Under the pieces are notes generated by a model, which was not told where the DNA came from, did no database searches, and saw only the letters and a list, made by a program, of their open reading frames with translations. This document shows, one piece after another, positions 48,393 through 58,656 of a DNA stretch of 64,000 bases (position 1 is its first letter; each line of letters opens with the position of its first letter). Both the position numbers and the translations under genes were made by a program. Origin of the DNA: CAVXFB01 sp963760935 (GTDB taxonomy: Bacteria > Planctomycetota > Planctomycetia > Pirellulales > Thermoguttaceae). The stretch covers positions 434,001-498,000 of the forward strand of contig CAVXFB010000008.1 in NCBI GenBank assembly GCA_963760935.1. Reading direction: 5' to 3'.

Positions 48393-48846
48393 GGTCGACC
48401 CTCCCGGCAATATGGTAGAGAATGTGTCGCTATGGCGAAAGCATGCGGGGCGTGTCGGCACGTCCAGGCGGACAGCGTCGGCGATTGGCGGCCGGCCAAA
48501 AAACGCGGCGATCGCGCCGGCATTGCCCATCGGATTTAGCGTCCGGCTATGTTATAATGCCCGCCAATCGGCCCGGCTGCAAATCGGCTCTCCGGAGGTC
48601 AGCATACAGCGGCGTGCCGAAGGACGCGGTCGTGGCTGGATTGTCCTCAATGCCCAATCGGGATATCCCACCGGCCATATCCGGCGCAATCGTCACTCTT
48701 TGTATCCACGAGAATCCAAACAAACCTACTATCCCCACAGGCCGTTGATCCATCGATGTCCGGTCATGGCGGCCTCGGCGAATGCCGGGCACCGCTCGGA
48801 GCCGATAAGTTAATCAGACCGATCTCACCTCCTTACCCTACATACC
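48393..48846. other. Intergenic, divergent promoter region
   Basis: 454 bp between lactate permease and the acyltransferase-like gene. No supported gene or hairpin was noted. Confidence 0.4.
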
Positions 48847-50127
48847 ATGTCAACAGTTCAAACGACTGCTTCGCCAAAACCAAGCGAGCGGATAGTCTCG
48901 ATCGACGTTTGTCGCGGCCTGACGATGCTCGTGATGCTCATGTTCAACGACATCAACGACGCCGACCTGGGCAATGTCCAGAAAGTATCGGACGCCTGGC
49001 GGCACATGCCGGGCAACATCGACGGCATGACCTTTCCGGACGTCATCTTCCCCGTCTTCTTGTTCCTGGTTGGACTGTCGATTCCCGTCGCACTCGGGCG
49101 GCGGCGTGGCGCGTGGCGACTCGTGGCTCCAACTCGGCGGACACATCGCGATCCGTTCGCTCTCGCTGATCGTCATCGGGGTGTGCCTGCTCAACGCCAG
49201 CGTCACGGCTCCATTGGCCGAGGCGGCCATGGGCATGAGCACCGCGTTGTGGCAGGTCCTCCTGTTCGTCGGCTTCTTCGGCCTCTGGTATCGCTATCCT
49301 CGGCTGCAAGGTGCCGGCAAATGGATCACGGTCGGCATCCGCGTGTTGGCCGCGGCCCTGCTGATCTATCTCGTGGCAATCTACCGCAACGCCGGCCCGG
49401 ATGGCGAAGTCAGGTGGATGCAGACGCAATGGTGGGGAATCATCGGTCTGATCGGTTGGGCCTACCTGATCGCTTCGATTGTTTGGCTGGTGTGCCGTCA
49501 GCATGGCACGGCGATCATGGGGGCCATGGCGCTGTTGACGGTCATCGGGGGCGCCATGTTCTCTGGCATGTTGAGTTGGTGGCACACGTATCTCGCCGCG
49601 CCCGCTTGTTTGCCCAAGGGTGATGGATTTCTCCCCTCGTTGGAAATTGCCGGGCTGGCGGCGCTGGTCGTCGGCGGCATGGTGGTGGCCACGCTCTTTG
49701 AAGCTAATTCCGCGGCCAGCACGCCCCGCAGCCGCATCGGCTGGATGGTGCTGTTCGCGGCCGGGTTCGCGCTGGCCGCTTATTTGCTGCGACCGATCTG
49801 GGGCATCCACAAGATCGGCGCGAGCCCCTCGTGGGTTCTCTACTCGTTGGCCGCCGCCTATGTGTTCTACGCGGTGCTGTATTGGTTGGTCGACGTGAAG
49901 AAATTGATGAGCGCCAGTGGCCCCGTAGCGCTGGCGGGCTCCAACACCCTATTGATGTACATACTGCATCCGGTGTTCTACTGGGTGTTGGCGCTGCTGG
50001 GCGTCACCTATCTCCAGACCCACTTCAACGAGGGCTGGGCCGGCATTGCGCGGGCGCCGTTGTCGCCTTATTTATCTTCGGCCTGACCGCCCTGTTGTCC
50101 CGCTTCCGCGTACGGATGCATTTGTAG
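48847..50127 (+). pseudogene. NagX/DUF5009-like acyltransferase membrane protein, two frameshifts
   Basis: Start MSTVQTTASPKPSERIVSID, 'CRGLTMLVMLMFNDINDAD' and 'MTFPDVIFPVFLFLVGLSIP', typical of heparan-alpha-glucosaminide acetyltransferase-like (DUF5009) proteins with ~10 helices. Near 49105 one extra G shifts the frame to the long continuation ('DSWLQLGGHIAIRSLSLIVI', not present in frame 1). Near 50055 two extra bases truncate the end; skipping them gives 'AVVALFIFGLTALLSRF' and the stop at 50127. The two shifts together restore length (1281 bp). Probable sequencing errors. Confidence 0.8.
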
Positions 50128-50420
50128 AGCGGACAGAGAACCGCGCCACGACCCAAGTGTCTCATTTGATTGTGACTCACCAGAGTTGCGCGCCGGCGAA
50201 TCGGTTGACGCATTTCTTCTCGCTCTTCGTGAGGGAACGAAATACGACAGCCCGAACTACCGGTGGTGCGCCACATAACGGACGTGGCGGCGATGAGTTG
50301 TTGGCGCACCGGGGCGACGCAATACCAATCATGGCAAGAGGTCAAGGCCGAAACGAATCACATCTGGCAGACCGCCACGATTAGTATTGCGATTGCGCCC
50401 GGAATACGCCCGCCTTCGCT
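50128..50420. other. Intergenic, no gene seen
   Basis: 293 bp between convergent genes; no supported gene. Confidence 0.35.
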
Positions 50421-51371
50421 CTACGCTGTACGGCGGCGAATCCAAATCAACAGGCCCAGCGCTCCGCCGAGGGCGAACATCGCGAACGTGCCCGGCTCGG
50501 GGGTAATGGCGAAGGCCATGTCAATGCTCTGGCCAAAGTAGATGCTTCCGTCCGGATAGTGCATATCGACCCACGGACTCGGACCCGTGTGGTTGGGAGG
50601 ATTAACGAGTTCGCTCCCACCGGGCAGGGTTGTGTCGGTGAAGACGGCGTCATCGTTGAGCAACGGATTGACGGCGGGATCGGGAATTGTCGTCTTCCAT
50701 CCGAAGATCGTCTGTGGCGTTCCCGCCACACCAGGCACAATCGCCTGGACGTCCAACCAATAGATGGTTGGCGCGCCCGTGGTGGGATCGCGGCCTTTCT
50801 GCGGGAAGGCCGCGGTTGGATCGATATTGAAGTTGTACTCCCAGATGCGGGTGTCCGACCCAAGGACGGAGTTCGTGTTCGGGTCGTAGAACGCCTCGCT
50901 GGTCGGCCCTCCCCACTGGACCATCTTGTACTGGCCCGGTTGGAAGACCGTCGACCAAAGTTCCGGTCCCGGGTGACTATATGGAATCTCGTCACCCGCG
51001 GGAACGTCGGAGTGAATACTCAGCTTGAAAGACGTGTTCAGGTTCACGGCAGGAGTTGGCGTCCCGTTCTCATTCCATTGATCGCCCAGCCACGATCCCC
51101 AAATGTGGATGTCCGTGACTGGCCCCGCGACAAAGCACGGAAAATCATCGGCCAGCAACTTTGTGTAGGGAGGGATGGCAACAGGCGGGACAGTAGTCGT
51201 GTCTTGCAACCACGTAGCGTTTACGTCCATGCCGTTTTGCACGTCGGGAAGTTGCACATATTTCGCCGGATCGGTCGGAACCCAATCGGCGCGAGCCATC
51301 GTGCTGGTGAAAGCGAACACAATCGCGGCTACGAGAGCCGCGGAAATCAGGAGTTTCTGTGTGGCGAACAT
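50421..51371 (-). CDS. PEP-CTERM sorted exoprotein, 316 aa
   Basis: Signal peptide MFATQKLLISAALVAAIVFA..ARA. A globular secreted domain rich in Trp, Pro and Asp follows ('TDIHIWGSWLGDQWNE'), and the C-terminal sorting signal 'TPEPGTFAMFALGG', hydrophobic helix and RRR. PEP-CTERM tails are recognised by exosortase and link proteins to the envelope. ATG 51371 has GGAGG upstream. The secreted domain is not assigned. Confidence 0.85.
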   Translation of the reverse strand: MFATQKLLISAALVAAIVFAFTSTMARADWVPTDPAKYVQLPDVQNGMDVNATWLQDTTTVPPVAIPPYTKLLADDFPCFVAGPVTDIHIWGSWLGDQWNENGTPTPAVNLNTSFKLSIHSDVPAGDEIPYSHPGPELWSTVFQPGQYKMVQWGGPTSEAFYDPNTNSVLGSDTRIWEYNFNIDPTAAFPQKGRDPTTGAPTIYWLDVQAIVPGVAGTPQTIFGWKTTIPDPAVNPLLNDDAVFTDTTLPGGSELVNPPNHTGPSPWVDMHYPDGSIYFGQSIDMAFAITPEPGTFAMFALGGALGLLIWIRRRTA

Positions 51372-52138
51372 GGTATCGCTACCTCCAGGAATGGGGACCA
51401 GAAATGTGGGAAGCAAAAAGCCCTTCGTAGCTTTCGTGGACAAAAACCGCTTGCGAGCACCAGGGAACGCCCCGGTCACATCGATCTCGACGTCACGGTT
51501 CTCGTCCTCTCTCTTCTCTCACACTTGCCCAGATGCCTTTCTGGGCCTGACAGAGTTGCCAATGCGAACGTCCCGAGAAAAAAACGACTCGTCTACTGTA
51601 TTTCCTCCTTCCTACTGGGTTGTCGATTTTGACCTCGCCCGTACCAAACGCTACACGGCGCACCGCCCTAGGCTGCATGCCGCCGATGGTCGTTGTCTTA
51701 GGCGTCTGGTGAACGATTCGCCGCGAGCGAGTCCTTAGTCGCCGACAATTTTTCGGTCCGACTGGGTCGTAGACAACCCGCTGGCCAGCGATTTTGTCGA
51801 GAATTTGCAGAATTGACTCTCTGTGGGGGGGCGAAAATTGGCCCGGTCTGAATTGATGATCGATTGGGTCGTTCGTTGTCCGGTGCTCTAATACGCATCC
51901 GTCCCGCGTTCGCCGCTGCGGGAGGCGTTGCCATCCGGGCCAAGTTCGGCGACACGGTAAAGAACTGCAATGGCGCTCTAGGCGACGGCCGGTCGTGCCG
52001 CGCAGGCGACGCTCCGAGGCGCAAGCAACACGTCGCGATGTACCGTGGCGAGCGCCTCTCCCGTCGCGGGGCACTTTTCGAGTGCCGGGCTATCGGCTAT
52101 CCTTAGGAGCGCGTTCCTCTCGAAGGAAGGGATATCAC
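51372..52138. other. Intergenic, 767 bp, no gene supported
   Basis: Reading frames on both strands are present but none has a ribosome site or domain. Nothing else stands out apart from the floA ribosome site (GAAGGAAGGG) at the right end. Confidence 0.4.
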
Positions 52139-53086
52139 ATGACGCCGAATGCACTTCCCTGGCTCTTAGGCATCCTGATCGGGATTCTCTTCGCCGTGGT
52201 CACGGCGGTAATCCTGTGGAATTACGCCAAGATCTGGTTCCGGGCGTATATGTCGAGCGCCAATATCAGCCTGCTTAGCTTGATCGGCATGAGCTTCCGC
52301 CGGGTCGACGCCCGGGTGATCGTGCTCGGCAAGATCATGGCGGTGCAGGCGGGCATCGGCAGCGAAAAGGATACGGGCATCACTACCCGCCGCTTGGAAG
52401 CCTTGTATCTGGCCGACGGCCATGTGCCGAACGTGATCAAGGCGATCATTGCCGCACACCGGGCCGACATTGACCTGGACTTCGATCGAGCCGCGGCGAT
52501 CGATCTGGCCGGACGCGACGTACTGGACGCGGTGCAGACGAGCGTCTATCCGAAGGTGATCGACTGCCCCGACCCGAAACGATCGAGTCGCACCACACTT
52601 AGCGCGATTGCCAAGAATGGCGTCGAGCTCAAGGTTCGCGCCCGGGTCACGGTGCGGACAAATATCGAGCAACTCATTGGCGGGGCGACAGAAGAAACAA
52701 TCATTGCCCGGGTCGGCGAGGGCATTATCACCGCCATCGGGTCTTCCGATAGCCATTTGCAGGTGATGGAAACGCCCGACCGGATTTCAAAGGCCGTGCT
52801 CAATCGCGGGCTGGACGCGCAGACCGCTTTCGAGATCGTGTCGATCGACATTGCCGATATCGACGTGGGTCAGAACATCGGCGCCCGGCTACAGGCGGAT
52901 CAGGCCGAAGCCGACACGCGCGTCGCCCGGGCAAAGGCCGAAGAGCGGCGAGCGCTGGCCATGGCGCGCGAGCAGGAAATGAAGGCCCAAGTCGCCCGCC
53001 AACGCGCTCAGGTCGTTTTGGCAGAGGCCGAGGTGCCGATGGCCATGGCCGCCGCTTTCCGAGAAGGAAATCTGACGGCGAAGTAG
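52139..53086 (+). CDS. floA: Flotillin-like protein FloA
   Basis: A 315-aa membrane-microdomain scaffold. An N-terminal hairpin helix (residues ~6-28) is followed by the FloA core: 'FRRVDARVIVLGKIMAVQAG', 'GVELKVRARVTVRTNIEQLI', 'GGATEETIIARVGEGIITAI', 'DIADIDVGQNIGARLQADQA', and a coiled-coil tail. ATG 52139 with GAAGGAAGGG upstream is preferred to a longer frame. It is likely followed by the TPR/SEC-C gene on the same strand. Confidence 0.93.
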   Translation: MTPNALPWLLGILIGILFAVVTAVILWNYAKIWFRAYMSSANISLLSLIGMSFRRVDARVIVLGKIMAVQAGIGSEKDTGITTRRLEALYLADGHVPNVIKAIIAAHRADIDLDFDRAAAIDLAGRDVLDAVQTSVYPKVIDCPDPKRSSRTTLSAIAKNGVELKVRARVTVRTNIEQLIGGATEETIIARVGEGIITAIGSSDSHLQVMETPDRISKAVLNRGLDAQTAFEIVSIDIADIDVGQNIGARLQADQAEADTRVARAKAEERRALAMAREQEMKAQVARQRAQVVLAEAEVPMAMAAAFREGNLTAK

Positions 53087-53196
53087 CGGGAAGGATTGTT
53101 GATTGGTGATTGCCATGCGGCCGTCGCCTAGCACTGATCCGCTAACTAACCCGCAATTCCTAATCAACAATCATCCATCAACCATCATCCATCCTC

Positions 53197-55338
53197 ATGT
53201 CACTCGACGCCTATTCGCTTTGCCCCGGCGGCACGGGCAAGAAGATCAAGTTTTGCTGCAACGACTCGCTCCCCGAGCTTCAGAAGATCGACCGGATGCT
53301 CGAAGGGGAGCAATACTTGGCGGCTTTGCAGCACATCGAGCGTCTCATGGAGCAGGAGCCGGGGCGCGACCGGCAGTGTTTGCTCGCGCTTAAGTGCTTG
53401 CTGCTGCGGCGAACCAACCAAAGCGAGGCCGCTCAGGTTGCGGCCGCGGCGTTTGCCGAAAAATTCCCAGAGAATCAGATCGCCTTGGCCGAACAGGCCA
53501 TACTGGTGGCTGACAGCGATCCACGAACGGCACTCGGCTTCGTGCAGAAGGCAATTCAGCATGCCGCGGGAACGCTCGCCGGACGCACGTATCAAGCGAT
53601 GGGGATGACGGCGGGCGGGTTCTTGCGGCATGGTTTGCCACGACCCGCCCGCGCGCTGCTGGAGCTGCAGGCGGGCGCTGCCGAGCAAGATCCTCGGCCG
53701 GTGGAACTGCTGGCCCAGCTCAGCCAGGCCGTCGATGTGCCCGTTCTGCTGCGCGACGAGGCGCCGCTGGAACCGTGCCCCGAGGGAGCGGCGTACCGCG
53801 ATCGGTTCGCCGAGGTCATGCAGGCGGCGGCAATTGGTGACTGGCAAACCGGGGCCGATCGCTTGGCCGAGCTGACCGTCGACGTGCCGGAGGAACCCGG
53901 CCTCTGGCGAAATCTGGCCACGATTCGCAGTTGGCTTGCCGACAACCGAGCGGCGATCGACGCCTTGCACCGATACGCGGCGTTGCGGGCCGCGACGCGC
54001 CGACGGCTTGGAAGACGCCGTCGAGGCAGAGGCCGAGGCGATGTTTCTTTCCGACGACCCGCTGGGCGATCGATTCGACATGCTGCAAGTCGTCTGGACA
54101 ATCAACGACGTCGAGCGAGCCCAAGAGGCATTGCTTTCGTCGCCGCACTTCCAGTCGATTCCCTTCGACATGGAGCACTTCAGCGATGGAGAAACGCCGC
54201 CGCCGAAGGCCGCCTTCCTGCTTCTGGATCGCCCGATGCCGAATCAGTCGGCCGACTTGGGCTGGGAAGTACTGCCGGTGCTGCTGGGCCAGGGACTGCT
54301 ATTTGGGCGTCAGACAGATCGCGAGGCCCGGCTGGAATTGATGGGGATTGCCGGCGACGATCTCCCGCAAATCACAGACTTGATCCGCGACGCGCTCGCC
54401 GACACGGTGCAGCCGGAGCCGAAAACGGAGGCCGTTGGTCGCTGGTCGGCTAGCCAAAAACTGCTGGGCCAACTCAGGATGCCGCCTAGGGATACTCCAC
54501 CAGATCAGTTGCATGCGCTGTTGGACGAGCAACGTCGCGATGCGGTCCTCAACCATTGGCCTGACCTGCCGCTTGGCGTTCTCGACGGTCGCTCGGTGCG
54601 CGCGGTGATCGCCGATCCCAGTTTCCGCGTGCGAATCCTGGCGGCAATTCTGGTGATCGAGTATTGGTGGCCGCGGCATGCGGAACCTTTCGATTTCAAC
54701 GAACTGCGTGCCAAGCTCGGTTTGCCTGAACTCGGGCCCATCGATCCCGCGCAACAGCCGGTCGAAGGCTTGCCAATGCAACGCCTGGCCCGACTGAACG
54801 TCGACGGTCTGTCCGATAAGCAACTCGTGGCGGCGTACTATCGTGCAGGCGCTTATGCGATCCATGGTGCGCTGCGAAGTTTTCGGAGGCTATTACCACG
54901 CGACCTTCGCTGGCCGACTCGGACGAGTGTCTGCATGCATACGCGACGCTGGCTCGTACGGAGTCAAACCTTCCGCGGGCGTTCGAGCACCTCGATCGCG
55001 GCCGTCGCGCCGCCGAGGCGAAGAAGCAGTCGAGCGCCTCGTGGGACCTGATGGAGCTGTCGCTCCATTTCGCTGCCCACGACGGACCGAACGCCATGCG
55101 GGTGTTGGACCACGTACAGAAGCAGCACATCAACGAGCCGGGCGTTGCCGAGGCGCTGACGCGGATGCTCGTTGAAGTGGGTCTACTAAATCCTGACGGG
55201 ACGCCCGCCTTCGGCCCAGCCGCGGCCGAGCCGCAGATGGCTGACGACATGTCGGCGCCGGCCGAAACCAGCGAGCTTTGGACACCCGATAGCGCCCAAC
55301 CGGGCAGCGGCGGCGGCAAGCTCTGGACGCCGGGTTGA
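53197..55338 (+). pseudogene. TPR-like protein with N-terminal SEC-C motif, two frameshifts
   Basis: The N-terminus MSLDAYSLCPGGTGKKIKFC is a degenerate SEC-C zinc motif. Helical TPR-type repeats follow. Near 53985-54010 the frame changes ('RYAALRA' continues as 'DGLEDAVEAEAEAMFLSDDP' in another frame), and near 54885 it changes back ('HGALR' to 'FSEAITTRPSLADSDECL', then on to 55338). Net length 2142 bp, consistent with a ~713-aa protein and two compensating one-base errors. The C-terminus is Pro/Gly/Ala-rich ('TSELWTPDS'). A scaffold-type role is likely. Confidence 0.75.
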
Positions 55339-55535
55339 TCCCGGCGATGCCGGATAGCCATGCCACAGCCGATTGTCGTGCGGGGTTTGACAGTCTGCCC
55401 CACAAGCGACAAGATTACCAGCATGCGAAGCGTTGCAGGCTGGACCGCCCCCCCTTTCGGTGATCTGGACGGGCAGGCAAGTGCAGTGGCGGGAACTTCC
55501 CAGTGCTGTCCGGCGTCTTAGATGAAGAGCCTATT

Positions 55536-56102
55536 GTGAGTGATGACGGCCAATTGATCGACGAGGCCTTGGCGGGCCGCTCGGAAGCCTTCGGGCAACT
55601 GGTGCTGCGTTATCAGGACCGGTTGTTCAATACGGTTTTTCACATCATGGGTGACGCCGAGGACGCCCGCGACGTCGTTCAAGAGGCGCTGGTGCAGGCG
55701 TTTCTCAAATTGGAGTCGTTTCAGCATCGCAGCGCCTTTTACACGTGGCTGTACCGCATTACCTTTAACGTGGCCATCAACCACCGGCGCCGCCGGAGGC
55801 CGACCGTATCGATCGATCGTCTCCGCGAACACTCGCACATGGAACCGACCGACGCCGATCATGATCCGACCGCAGGCTTGGAACGCAATGAACTGTGCCA
55901 GCAGGTGCGCCAGGCGATTGCACAATTGGCCGAAGAGCATCGGTCGGTGCTGGTGCTGCGGGAGATTGATGGCTGTTGTTACGAGACGATTTCCGACATC
56001 CTCGATTTGCCCATCGGCACGGTCCGCAGCCGCCTGCATCGAGCGCGACTGCAATTGAGAGATGCGTTGAAAGAAACAAAGGGATTAGAGATTACGGACT
56101 AG
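55536..56102 (+). CDS. ECF RNA polymerase sigma factor
   Basis: A 188-aa protein with GTG start 55536 (family N-terminus 'SDDGQLIDEALAGRSEAFGQ'). Sigma-2 region 'ARDVVQEALVQAFLKLESFQ' and 'RSAFYTWLYRITFNVAINHR' is followed by sigma-4 'LVLREIDGCCYETISDILDL' and 'GTVRSRLHRARLQLR'. It directs transcription of a stress regulon. The anti-sigma gene follows after 7 bp. Confidence 0.92.
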   Translation: MSDDGQLIDEALAGRSEAFGQLVLRYQDRLFNTVFHIMGDAEDARDVVQEALVQAFLKLESFQHRSAFYTWLYRITFNVAINHRRRRRPTVSIDRLREHSHMEPTDADHDPTAGLERNELCQQVRQAIAQLAEEHRSVLVLREIDGCCYETISDILDLPIGTVRSRLHRARLQLRDALKETKGLEITD

Positions 56103-56109
56103 GTATTTG

Positions 56110-57485
56110 ATGAGCGACCCACACGACGAACTCTTGAGCGCGTACCTCGACGGCGAACTTTCGCCCGCCGAACAGGCCGAGGTCGAACGGCTATTGGCCA
56201 GCGATCCGGCCGCGCGCAACTGTTCGACGAGTTGCAGACTTTGAGCACGACGCTAAAGGGCTTGCCGCGCGAAAAAGTCGGTGAGGATCTGAGCCGCCAT
56301 GTGCTGCGCATCGCCGAGCGGCGCATGCTCAGCGAAGGCGAGCCAAGCGAGACGGACGTTTCCGCGCAGCCGGAACCGCTCGCACGGATGGTCGTTCGGC
56401 GGTTCTTCAATCGGCGAGCGATGGCCTGGGCCGGATTGGCGGTGGCCATCGCAATAATGATCAGGATCAACGAATGGCGCAACTCGCCTGGTCCGCACGT
56501 CGGGATGGCCAACAAAGAGGTCGCGCGGGCACCGCTGGCGTCGGAGGAAATGGCGAGGAAACCAGGCCCGCCACCGAGCATCCACGCTGCGGGCAGGAGC
56601 GACATGGCGATGGATCGGAAAACGGCGGCGCCGGCCATCGCACACAGTGAGCCGGAGAGGAACATGGCGCCGGCAACCGCCGTGCCGCTAGACCGCGTTG
56701 CCGAAAAGAAGCCCGCGAAGACGGCGAGTGAGAGCGCCGTGACTTCACCTTCGTCGGCCAAATCCGCGGCATACGGCCAGCAGCCGCTTATCGTTCGGTG
56801 CGACATCGACGCCCGAGCTTCTGAAGGCCGGGCGTTCGAGAAACTGCTCGACGCCAACGGCATTGCGTGGCGGGCGGAAACCCCCGCGGCTGATTTGGCC
56901 AGTAGCAAAAAAAGGGCCGCGAAGGACGAGAAGCAGTTGCGATATGGCGGAGCGCCATCCTCAGGGCCAGCGAAACTCGGCGAAGATAGACGACTCTATG
57001 CCGACGCCACGCCCGCGCAAGTAACGGCGATCTTGGCCGGTTTGGCAGCGCAACCCAAGGTGTTTCTGGCGGTCGACGTCAGCGGAAACCGCGACATCCT
57101 CAGTGTTGCGCGTGCTCGCCCACCTGCCGACCAACCGTGGGACGAAAGCAAACCGGCCGCCACTGGTCTGGGCGTTGTGAATCTACGGACCAAGGCGTCG
57201 AACGACGTGGTGGCAAAGAACGCGAAGGCGATGGGACCCGGGGGCGCAGCGCCTCGCAAGGACTTTTTCCAGTTCGAGCAGAAGGCGCGCGTGGCCGGGC
57301 CGACGGCTCAGCGCGGCGCGGTGGGCCAGCTTGACGTCACGGTGAGAGAAAGCGAACTGGCGCAATCGGCGCCCGCCGCCCAAGCGATGCCACGCCAGCC
57401 CGTGTTGTTCGTGCTGCACGTCGTCGGCACACCTTCGCCCGCAGCCGCCGCGCAGCCGGCCGAGGCATCGAAGCGTGACAAGTAG
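56110..57485 (+). pseudogene. Anti-sigma factor with a one-base frameshift
   Basis: It starts MSDPHDELLSAYLDGELSPA, the zinc-less/zf-HC2-like anti-sigma opening seen in planctomycetes. After 'LLASDPAAR' at about 56218 one G is missing; restoring it gives 'QLFDELQTLSTTLKGLPREK' and the long frame to 57485. A membrane helix ('AMAWAGLAVAIAIMI') follows, then an Ala/Pro-rich periplasmic domain. It inhibits the neighbouring ECF sigma factor. A sequencing indel is likely. Total about 458 aa. Confidence 0.82.
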
Positions 57486-57814
57486 CGACCGCGAGTCGGG
57501 ATAGCGCTCAGCAAGGTCTGCCGAGCTGAGAGCGAGGCGAAACATCGACATCTTTTCCACGATTCGGTATTACCCCGTAACCCACTCTTTTGAGGGGATG
57601 CCGCCGAGTTTTTGCCGCGTTTTTCCAGGATCTGGAACTAACTCGGCGACGCGCGGGGTACTCGGCTAGAGCAGCCCAGGTCGGGCGCGGTACAATGCCT
57701 CACGGTCACCTACGTCAGGTTCGTAGGCTGGGGTCGGGTCCCGGCTTTTCTACAGCCGAGAAAAGTCAGGACGCCCAGCCTACGACCATTTCTACCGCCA
57801 AGGAATCTGCCAAC
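57486..57814. other. Intergenic with a nested palindrome
   Basis: 329 bp. The only structure is the palindrome at 57721-57785, just upstream of the next gene. Confidence 0.45.
57721..57785. repeat. Nested palindromic repeat
   Basis: Outer arms TCGTAGGCTGGG (57721-57732) and CCCAGCCTACGA (57774-57785) are perfect complements. Inner arms CTTTTCT (57745-57751) and AGAAAAG (57759-57765) also pair. It is either a dispersed repeat or a terminator/attenuator-like hairpin before the 57815 gene. Confidence 0.8.
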
Positions 57815-58590
57815 ATGGAAGAACAAGCGACGCTCGAAGTTCAGACCTCCAGCGAATACATCGGCCGTTGGAATCATCTGGTTAGCACCACCAACTGGGA
57901 AAAGGGACGCATCGTCTGCCAGTGGCGCAAGGCCCTGGAGGACGCCGGCGCGTCGTCGCTTGCCTATACCGATGACGCATGGAGCCAGCAGGTCGGCAAC
58001 GTCTCGCCGCAGCACGTCGGCCGGCTGCGACGGGTCTTCGAGCGGTTTGGCGAAGTGCACGAGCAGTATGCCGGACTGTATTGGAGCCACTTCCATGCCA
58101 CGCTCGACTGGCACGATGCCGAAATGTATCTGGAAGGGGCCGTACAGAACGACTGGTCGGTGTCGCAAATGCGTCAGCAGGCGCGGATACGATGGGCGGC
58201 ACGGTCGACCGCGATGCCGATATCGCGATGGAAACCGACGACGACGCACCGCTGTACGACGACGACCCGCTGCCGGGCGCCGTATGCGAAACGTTTGGTG
58301 AGGTTCACGACGCCGAGCGATTTTCGGACGAGCCGTCGCGCGAAGCGTTTGACGCCCGCGAGCCGGCATCGCCTGAGTCGGCATCGCTGGTTGCCGATGC
58401 TCCGCTGGAGGCAGCGTTGCGGCCCTTCGAGTCGCTGCCGACGTTGCCGCCCGACGTGAACGAGGCGTTCGAGCTAATGAAGCTGGCGATTCTCAATCAC
58501 AAGGTATCCGGCTGGCGAGACATCGCCCGCGACGACGTGCTGGCCGTGCTGGAATCGCTCCGGCAGTTGGCCGTTGCCCGGGCAGAGTAA
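57815..58590 (+). pseudogene. Hypothetical protein, about 259 aa, one frameshift
   Basis: Start MEEQATLEVQTSSEYIGRWN; the first ~125 residues are helical and Trp-rich ('RWNHLVSTTNWEKGRIVCQW'), then near 58180-58190 the frame changes and the continuation is acidic ('GADTMGGTVDRDADIAMETD'), ending 'DVLAVLESLRQLAVARAE'. The length deficit is consistent with one lost base. No family is recognised. It is convergent with tex. Confidence 0.6.
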
Positions 58591-58656
58591 CGCCGAGTCG
58601 ACGTGTCGTTGGCCGCTAAACTGCAAGCCGTTGCGCAAATCGAAAATCGGCGACGT